Below are positions 5,936 to 9,779 of a DNA stretch of 9,779 nucleotides, in pieces (position 1 is the stretch's first letter; each line of letters starts with the position of its first letter). Position numbers and translations under genes: made by a program. The notes beneath the pieces are model-generated. The model was not told where the DNA came from and did no database searches. It saw only the letters and a list, made by a program, of their open reading frames with translations. This DNA comes from Chloroflexota bacterium (lineage in GTDB: Bacteria > Chloroflexota > Anaerolineae > Promineifilales > Promineifilaceae): assembly GCA_030599405.1 (NCBI GenBank), contig JAUVOB010000022.1, forward strand, positions 1-9,779, in the 5' to 3' direction.

Positions 5936-7117
5936 TTAGGCGATTAGTCCCAGCTGCCGGCCGGTGTCACCCATGATAGCCAGGGCCTGATCCAGCTGTT
6001 CCTCGGTATGGGTCGCCATATAGCTGGTCCGCAAGCAGGATTCCCCTTTAGGAACGGCCGGAGTTCGGACCGCGTTGGTGAACAGCCCCCGCTCGAATAA
6101 GAGCTTCCAGGTTAGGAAGGTGGGCTCGTCTTCACCAATGATGACCGGAATAATCGGTGTCTGGGTGCGACCGGTGTTAAAGCCTAGTTCGTTCAGACCA
6201 TTTAACATCTTCATGCCATTGTCCCAGAGCTGCTCGACATGTTGTGGTTCGGTCTCCATTATCTCCAAGGAAGCCATGGCAGCCATCGAATTAGAAGCCG
6301 GTAGACTGGCGCTGAACATAAAGGACCGGGCACGGTGCTGGACGAAGTGCATAACCTCGGCATCACCGGCGATGAAGCCGCCGATCGAGGCAAAGGATTT
6401 GCTGAAAGTACCCATGATAAGATCAACGTCGTCGGTTAGACCGAAATGGGCGGCTGTGCCTCGACCATTTCCTAGGACCCCAAGTGAATGCGCGTCGTCG
6501 ACGTAGATACGAGCCCCATATTTCTTGCACAGAGGCACCAACTCGGGCAGGTTGCTAATGTCCCCTCCCATACTGAATACGCCATCTACAATAACCATAC
6601 GACCCGCGTCGGCTGGTAACTTCTTCAAAATGCGTTCAAGATGGTCAAGATCATTATGCCGGAATCGCCTCATCTTCCCCCTGCCAAGCAGGCATCCATC
6701 GACTATGCTGGCATGGTTGTCCTTGTCGATGATTACGTAATCCTTGGGGCCAACCAAGGCAGAGATAGCTCCCAAATTCACCTGCATACCGGTGCTGAAG
6801 ACCAGGGCGCTCTCCTTACCTACGAAAGCGGCAAGACGCTCCTCCAACTCCTCATGAAGGCGTAAGGTTCCGTTTAAAAAACGAGATCCAGTACAACTTG
6901 TGCCATACTTCTCGATTCCTTCGATGGCTGCTGCTTGTACCTTGGGGTGGGTAGTTAGTCCCAAGTAATTATTGGAACCGATCATTATGATCCGCCGTCC
7001 GTCGTATGTTACCTCAGTTCCCTCGTTATCGGACATCGGAATGAAGTAAGGGTATAAACCAGTGGCCATCACTTCACGCGCTTCGGTGAATTGGCCACAT
7101 TTTTCGAAGATATCCAT
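5936..7117 (-). CDS. PLP-dependent alpha-oxoamine synthase, serine palmitoyltransferase-like
   Basis: 393 residues, full length for the family, from the ATG at 7117 with AGGAGAG just upstream. The family condenses an amino acid with an acyl-CoA, releasing CO2: serine palmitoyltransferase, 8-amino-7-oxononanoate synthase, and 2-amino-3-ketobutyrate CoA ligase. Visible signatures: GSNNYLGL (47-54), YGTSCTGSRFLNGT (71-84), DKDNHAS with His135 likely stacking on the cofactor, VDGVFSMGGD (177-186), VDDAH with Asp207 and His210, and the cofactor lysine Lys240 in GTFSKSFASIGGF. The N-terminal LYPYFIPM, the SRFLNGTLxLHEELE block, GLTDDVDLIMGTFSKSxASIGGFIA and C-terminal SYMATHTEEQLD closely match the Bacteroidetes serine palmitoyltransferase as I remember it. 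This favours ceramide-type long-chain base synthesis over biotin synthesis. No acyl carrier protein, biotin gene or threonine dehydrogenase gene is adjacent, so context does not settle the substrate. Family call is very secure; substrate is moderate. Confidence 0.
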   Translation of the reverse strand: MDIFEKCGQFTEAREVMATGLYPYFIPMSDNEGTEVTYDGRRIIMIGSNNYLGLTTHPKVQAAAIEGIEKYGTSCTGSRFLNGTLRLHEELEERLAAFVGKESALVFSTGMQVNLGAISALVGPKDYVIIDKDNHASIVDGCLLGRGKMRRFRHNDLDHLERILKKLPADAGRMVIVDGVFSMGGDISNLPELVPLCKKYGARIYVDDAHSLGVLGNGRGTAAHFGLTDDVDLIMGTFSKSFASIGGFIAGDAEVMHFVQHRARSFMFSASLPASNSMAAMASLEIMETEPQHVEQLWDNGMKMLNGLNELGFNTGRTQTPIIPVIIGEDEPTFLTWKLLFERGLFTNAVRTPAVPKGESCLRTSYMATHTEEQLDQALAIMGDTGRQLGLIA

Positions 7118-7156
7118 TCAACTCTCCTAGCTTTGAGTGTTTAACGGAAAGAATCA

Positions 7157-7165
7157 ATTTTAGCA
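7157..7165 (-). promoter_or_regulatory. Possible extended -10 promoter of the oxoamine synthase gene
   Basis: The minus strand reads TGCTAAAAT (7165-7157), an extended -10 with 5 of 6 bases in the hexamer. It is 39 bp before the ATG. No good -35 is seen at normal spacing, which extended -10 promoters can tolerate. Confidence 0.
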
Positions 7166-7334
7166 GGTAATAGATTCAGGAATACACTCCAGTAACCGGC
7201 AATTGGTATCCAGCGACTACGATAAATTGCCAGGCCGCGATTACATTCGCGAAACATGAGGATTGTATGCTCTGAAAACAGCCAAGTCAAGCGGGCAGGA
7301 GACTGTGGAATGCCGTGTGTTGCCTGAGCATCTA

Positions 7335-7363
7335 TTGCTTGAGGATATTGCCCGTGCTATAAT
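7335..7363 (+). promoter_or_regulatory. Extended -10 promoter of the nusA-ylxR operon
   Basis: A perfect -10 TATAAT (7358-7363) is preceded by TGC, making the extended form TGnTATAAT. TTGCTT (7335-7340) stands at exactly 17 bp but matches the -35 consensus at only three bases. Transcription would start near 7370, about 97 nt before the first reading frame and 177 nt before nusA. Confidence 0.
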
Positions 7364-7382
7364 CTGACCGCTGATAGCTTCA

Positions 7383-7400
7383 TCGGTTGGGCGCGACCGA
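7383..7400 (+). ncRNA. Leader hairpin in the nusA operon 5' UTR
   Basis: TCGGTTG (7383-7389) pairs with CGACCGA (7394-7400), seven pairs including one G-U, around a GGCG loop. Loop and stem bases GCGC could also pair with GCGC near 7415, allowing a pseudoknot. With the terminator downstream this would make a leader RNA of about 80 nt. It matches no riboswitch or r-protein leader class I recognise. Confidence 0.
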
Positions 7401-7422
7401 CAGTTCACCAAATGCGCGATTT

Positions 7423-7451
7423 AAAGTGGGCGTTCCCCACTTTTTTGTTTT
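7423..7451 (+). terminator. Intrinsic terminator in the nusA operon leader (attenuator candidate)
   Basis: AAAGTGGG (7423-7430), a 5-nt loop and CCCACTTT (7436-7443) form a perfect 8-bp stem running into a T-rich tract (six T, G, four T; 7441-7451). This is the clearest terminator in the window, yet it lies between the promoter and nusA on the coding strand. No gene precedes it on this strand within the window since 1647, so it most likely attenuates the operon or ends a short leader RNA. Confidence 0.
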
Positions 7452-7466
7452 CTATGAGGAGAATTA

Positions 7467-7550
7467 TTGGCGAGTGTTGGCTCGAGAAAAGAGTATATCC
7501 AGATTGAGAAGAGCATTCGACAACTAAAACAGAGTGGACGAAGCATATGA
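7467..7550 (+). CDS. 27-residue upstream reading frame overlapping nusA
   Basis: TTG at 7467 follows GAGGAG (7456-7461) at five bases, an excellent initiation site. An in-frame stop at 7455 rules out a longer upstream form. The frame reads 27 residues, strongly basic in its middle and end (SRKEYIQIEKSIRQLKQSGR), and its TGA (7548-7550) overlaps the nusA ATG as ATGA. The spacing before nusA itself holds only a weak GGAC, so ribosomes finishing this frame could re-initiate at nusA (translational coupling). It sits where rimP normally stands but shows no resemblance to RimP. I do not recognise the peptide. Translation is inferred from the ribosome binding site and overlap, not from homology; it might serve only as a coupling device. 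Confidence 0.
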   Translation: MASVGSRKEYIQIEKSIRQLKQSGRSI

Positions 7551-9520
7551 AAAGTGAATTCATGTTGGCCTTCAACGAGATCTGTGAATCTCGTGGCCTT
7601 TCTAGTGACGTCGTGATCGACGCACTGAAAACGGCCCTGGTCTCAGCATATCGACGAAACACAAATGTAAGCAACATCCAAGGGGTCGAGGTTGAAATTG
7701 ACCGACGAACGGGCGAAGCTACAATTTATGCCGAGAAAGAAGTCGTTGACTCGATAATAGATACGCGAACCGAAGTACTTGTTCAAGTGGCCACTAAGAA
7801 CGGTTTTCCTGATGCCGAAGTTGGCGAAATGGTCATGATAGAAAGTACTCCTGAGAACTTCGGCCGTATTGCTGCGCAGACGGCGAAGCAGGTAATTCTG
7901 CAACGGGTCCGAGAAGCCGAGCGTGAGAAACTCTACGAGGATTTTTCTGCGCGCGAAGGCGAGATAGTGAATGGTACCGTTCAAAGCGTGACCGGTCAGA
8001 ATATCACCATCGGGCTCGGTAGAACGGAGGCCGTGCTTCCACGAAGCCAGCAAAGCAGTCGCGAGAGATACAGAGCCCACGACAAGATTCGCGTTTACGT
8101 CTTGGAAGTACGCCGTACCAGTCGTGGTCCACAGATCATCGTCAGCCGAAACCACCGTAATCTGCTTCGTCGGCTTTTAGAGCTGGAAGTACCTGAGATA
8201 TATAACGGACAGGTAGATATAAAGAGTATCGCTCGAGAGGCTGGTGCACGATCTAAAGTTGCGGTTGTAGCCATGCAACCTGGCATCGATCCGGTAGGCG
8301 CATGTGTTGGAATGCGGGGTGTCCGTATTCAGAGCATCGTCCGTGAGTTAAATGACGAGAAGATAGACGTCATTGAATGGGATCCAGATCAGCGCTCGTT
8401 CATTGCCAAGGCCTTAAGCCCAGCTCGTGTATCCCAAGTATTCTTGGAAGATCACCCGGATGAAGGACGGACGGCTATTGTCATCGTACCGGATGATCAA
8501 CTTTCATTAGCCATCGGACGAGAAGGACAAAATGCACGGCTGGCAGCCAAACTAACCGGCTGGCGCATCGACATTAAGAGCCTGACTGAAGCGGCTACCG
8601 AGTCTCTGGCGAGACGGAATGATCGCGCAGCGGATCCTGCGGTAGCTCAGAACAAAGGGCTAATAGGCAAGATCGAGATAGTGCTGGCGAAGAAAGAAGC
8701 CAACCGGCCTATTACTTCTGAGGATTACATGATGCTCAACCGGCTTGTAGGAGCCGTTGAAGGAAGGATCGTTGCCTTCAGAGCGACGGAATACGATAAG
8801 ATCCAGAAAGCGCGCGCCGATGCGCGTAAACATATTCCGAAGGAAGCCTGGGATATCTCGGTTGACGAATTGGAGCTTTCCACCCGCGTCCGCGGTCTTC
8901 TTGTGGCCAACAATGTGACTACTTATGGCGATGTACTCATGAAACTTGAATCCGGTGACGATTCGTTGCTGGAAATTCGCGGATTTGGCCAGAAGGCATT
9001 GGATCAAGTCAAGGAAGCGGTAGAGGGCTACACACTGGTAGTCGAAACTATCGAAGAAGAAATCGAAGAAGAGGCTGAAGAGCCGGAGATGGATGGTGCC
9101 GCTGCTGTTGAAGATGAAGCCGAAGCAGTTATTGACACAGAAGTAGAAGAAGAGATCGAAGAGGACGTCGAAGAAAAATTGCCCGATAGTGAAGAGGTTC
9201 TGGACGAGGCGATTGAAGAACCGATTGAGGAAGAGGTCGTTGAAGAGCAGGTGCCCGCAATTGACGATCTGGATATCTCTCTTGTTCAGGTGCAGCCTGA
9301 GAAGACGCCTGAGAAGAAGAAGGTGATCGTAGTGAAGGGCGAATCGACTGAGGGCACGGAGGAAGAAGAGGGAGACAAGATGCGGGGCAAGGAACTTGTC
9401 TTTGATGAACAACTGGGTCGCGTGGTAACGAAGCGAAAAAGAAAGTTGGGTCGGCGTCGTCCTCAGTGGGAAGATTACGAGGGCATGGAAACCGATGAAG
9501 TATTTGAGGACGAGATCTAA
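7547..9520 (+). CDS. nusA: Transcription termination/antitermination factor NusA, with alpha-CTD-like domain and long acidic tail
   Basis: 657 residues against about 350 to 500 in most bacteria. NusA binds RNA polymerase near the RNA exit channel and modulates pausing, termination and antitermination. Order: N-terminal polymerase-binding domain (1 to about 132); S1 domain (about 137-203, [20 protein letters not shown]); KH1 with GMRG (255-258); KH2 with GREG (324-327) in [21 protein letters not shown]; a linker (about 351-436); a helix-hairpin-helix domain like the polymerase alpha C-terminal domain (about 437-495, [21 protein letters not shown] ... [12 protein letters not shown]); a very acidic region (498-609); and an end with a basic patch ([10 protein letters not shown], 629-638) followed by WEDYEG and more acidic residues. 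The core is unambiguous. The start at 7547 is supported by the usual N-terminal pattern but by little Shine-Dalgarno, consistent with coupling to the preceding short frame. ylxR follows after 16 bp. Confidence 0.
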   Translation: MKSEFMLAFNEICESRGLSSDVVIDALKTALVSAYRRNTNVSNIQGVEVEIDRRTGEATIYAEKEVVDSIIDTRTEVLVQVATKNGFPDAEVGEMVMIESTPENFGRIAAQTAKQVILQRVREAEREKLYEDFSAREGEIVNGTVQSVTGQNITIGLGRTEAVLPRSQQSSRERYRAHDKIRVYVLEVRRTSRGPQIIVSRNHRNLLRRLLELEVPEIYNGQVDIKSIAREAGARSKVAVVAMQPGIDPVGACVGMRGVRIQSIVRELNDEKIDVIEWDPDQRSFIAKALSPARVSQVFLEDHPDEGRTAIVIVPDDQLSLAIGREGQNARLAAKLTGWRIDIKSLTEAATESLARRNDRAADPAVAQNKGLIGKIEIVLAKKEANRPITSEDYMMLNRLVGAVEGRIVAFRATEYDKIQKARADARKHIPKEAWDISVDELELSTRVRGLLVANNVTTYGDVLMKLESGDDSLLEIRGFGQKALDQVKEAVEGYTLVVETIEEEIEEEAEEPEMDGAAAVEDEAEAVIDTEVEEEIEEDVEEKLPDSEEVLDEAIEEPIEEEVVEEQVPAIDDLDISLVQVQPEKTPEKKKVIVVKGESTEGTEEEEGDKMRGKELVFDEQLGRVVTKRKRKLGRRRPQWEDYEGMETDEVFEDEI

Positions 9521-9536
9521 ATAATATCAGAGGAAT

Positions 9537-9779
9537 TTGGCCAAAAAAATCGGTAGACGAAAGCATATACCACAGCGCACCTGCGTTGTGTGTCGGCTGA
9601 AGGTCGACAAACGACGCTTGACGAGAATTGTACGTACGGAAAACAGTGGTGTTGTAGTTGATCCATCCGGCAAGCTCAACGGCAGAGGAGCGTATCTATG
9701 CGACAATATCGACTGCTGGTATATAGCGATGGTGAGCCAGGTTCTTGATCGCGCACTCCAAACCGAGGTTGCTAAGGCG
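9537..9779 (+). CDS. ylxR: YlxR family RNA-binding protein (C-terminal end outside window)
   Basis: Starts at TTG 9537, 16 bp after the nusA stop, behind AGAGG; an in-frame stop at 9522 and no other start codon until ATG 9729 leave this as the only reasonable start. The frame is open to the window edge, giving 81 residues, near the full size of the family (about 90 to 100). Signatures: basic N-terminus, RTCVVCR (14-20), KRRLTRIVR (25-33), VVVDPSGKLNGRGAYLC (39-55). Known YlxR proteins fold as a small alpha/beta RNA-binding domain, and the B. subtilis member has been reported to modulate RNase P (RnpM). The nusA-ylxR pair is the standard arrangement ahead of infB, which would be expected beyond the window. 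It is cotranscribed with nusA. Confidence 0.
   Translation, partial: MAKKIGRRKHIPQRTCVVCRLKVDKRRLTRIVRTENSGVVVDPSGKLNGRGAYLCDNIDCWYIAMVSQVLDRALQTEVAKA

Larger units (their letters stand above)
7118..7466. other. Divergent intergenic region with the nusA operon leader
   Basis: The 349 bp between the oxoamine synthase gene and the first reading frame of the nusA operon hold a possible minus-strand promoter (7157-7165), the nusA operon promoter (7335-7363), a leader hairpin (7383-7400) and an intrinsic terminator (7423-7451). Nothing recognisable lies between 7166 and 7334. Confidence 0.

Noticed and set aside
7643..8155. 170-residue minus-strand frame opposite nusA
   Set aside because: Wholly inside the conserved NusA N-terminal and S1 coding region; no ribosome binding site or recognisable domain.
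8660..9412. 250-residue minus-strand frame opposite nusA
   Set aside because: It is the mirror of the acidic NusA coding sequence (GAA/GAG repeats read as Phe/Leu-rich) and shows no start signal or family motif.

Overview
The window looks like bacterial chromosome, most likely from the phylum Chloroflexota (Anaerolineae-like). This placement is inference. It rests on a class A penicillin-binding protein with a long Cys-containing tail ending in an Ig-like domain, a NusA with a long acidic tail, an ArsR-type regulator with a large N-terminal domain, and several TTG starts with good Shine-Dalgarno sequences. I see no tRNA, rRNA, CRISPR array, insertion sequence or phage gene.

Left part (1-1647): a minus-strand gene truncated by the window edge encodes an ArsR-family winged-helix regulator. 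It has a near-consensus promoter (TTGACA-17-TATATT) and an inverted repeat over the likely transcription start, which suggests autoregulation. Divergent from it is a small plus-strand gene (1270-1647) for a 125-residue protein made almost wholly of five ~21-residue beta-rich repeats.

Middle part (1789-7117): three minus-strand genes, well separated and probably separate transcription units. In order of transcription they are a serine palmitoyltransferase-like PLP enzyme (alpha-oxoamine synthase family), a bifunctional class A penicillin-binding protein, and a deoxynucleoside kinase. They point to lipid or cofactor synthesis, cell-wall synthesis and nucleotide salvage; nothing ties them into one pathway. 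The 502-bp gap between the first two holds only inverted repeats.

Right part (7335-9779): the start of a transcription/translation operon on the plus strand. An extended -10 promoter is followed by a hairpin, a strong intrinsic terminator, a 27-codon TTG-initiated reading frame, nusA (start overlapping that frame's stop as ATGA) and ylxR, which runs off the window. infB would be expected next. rimP, usually first in this operon, is absent from the position before nusA. The promoter-hairpin-terminator-short ORF leader is the least ordinary thing here and suggests nusA expression is set by attenuation and translational coupling. I found no clear new multi-gene system.
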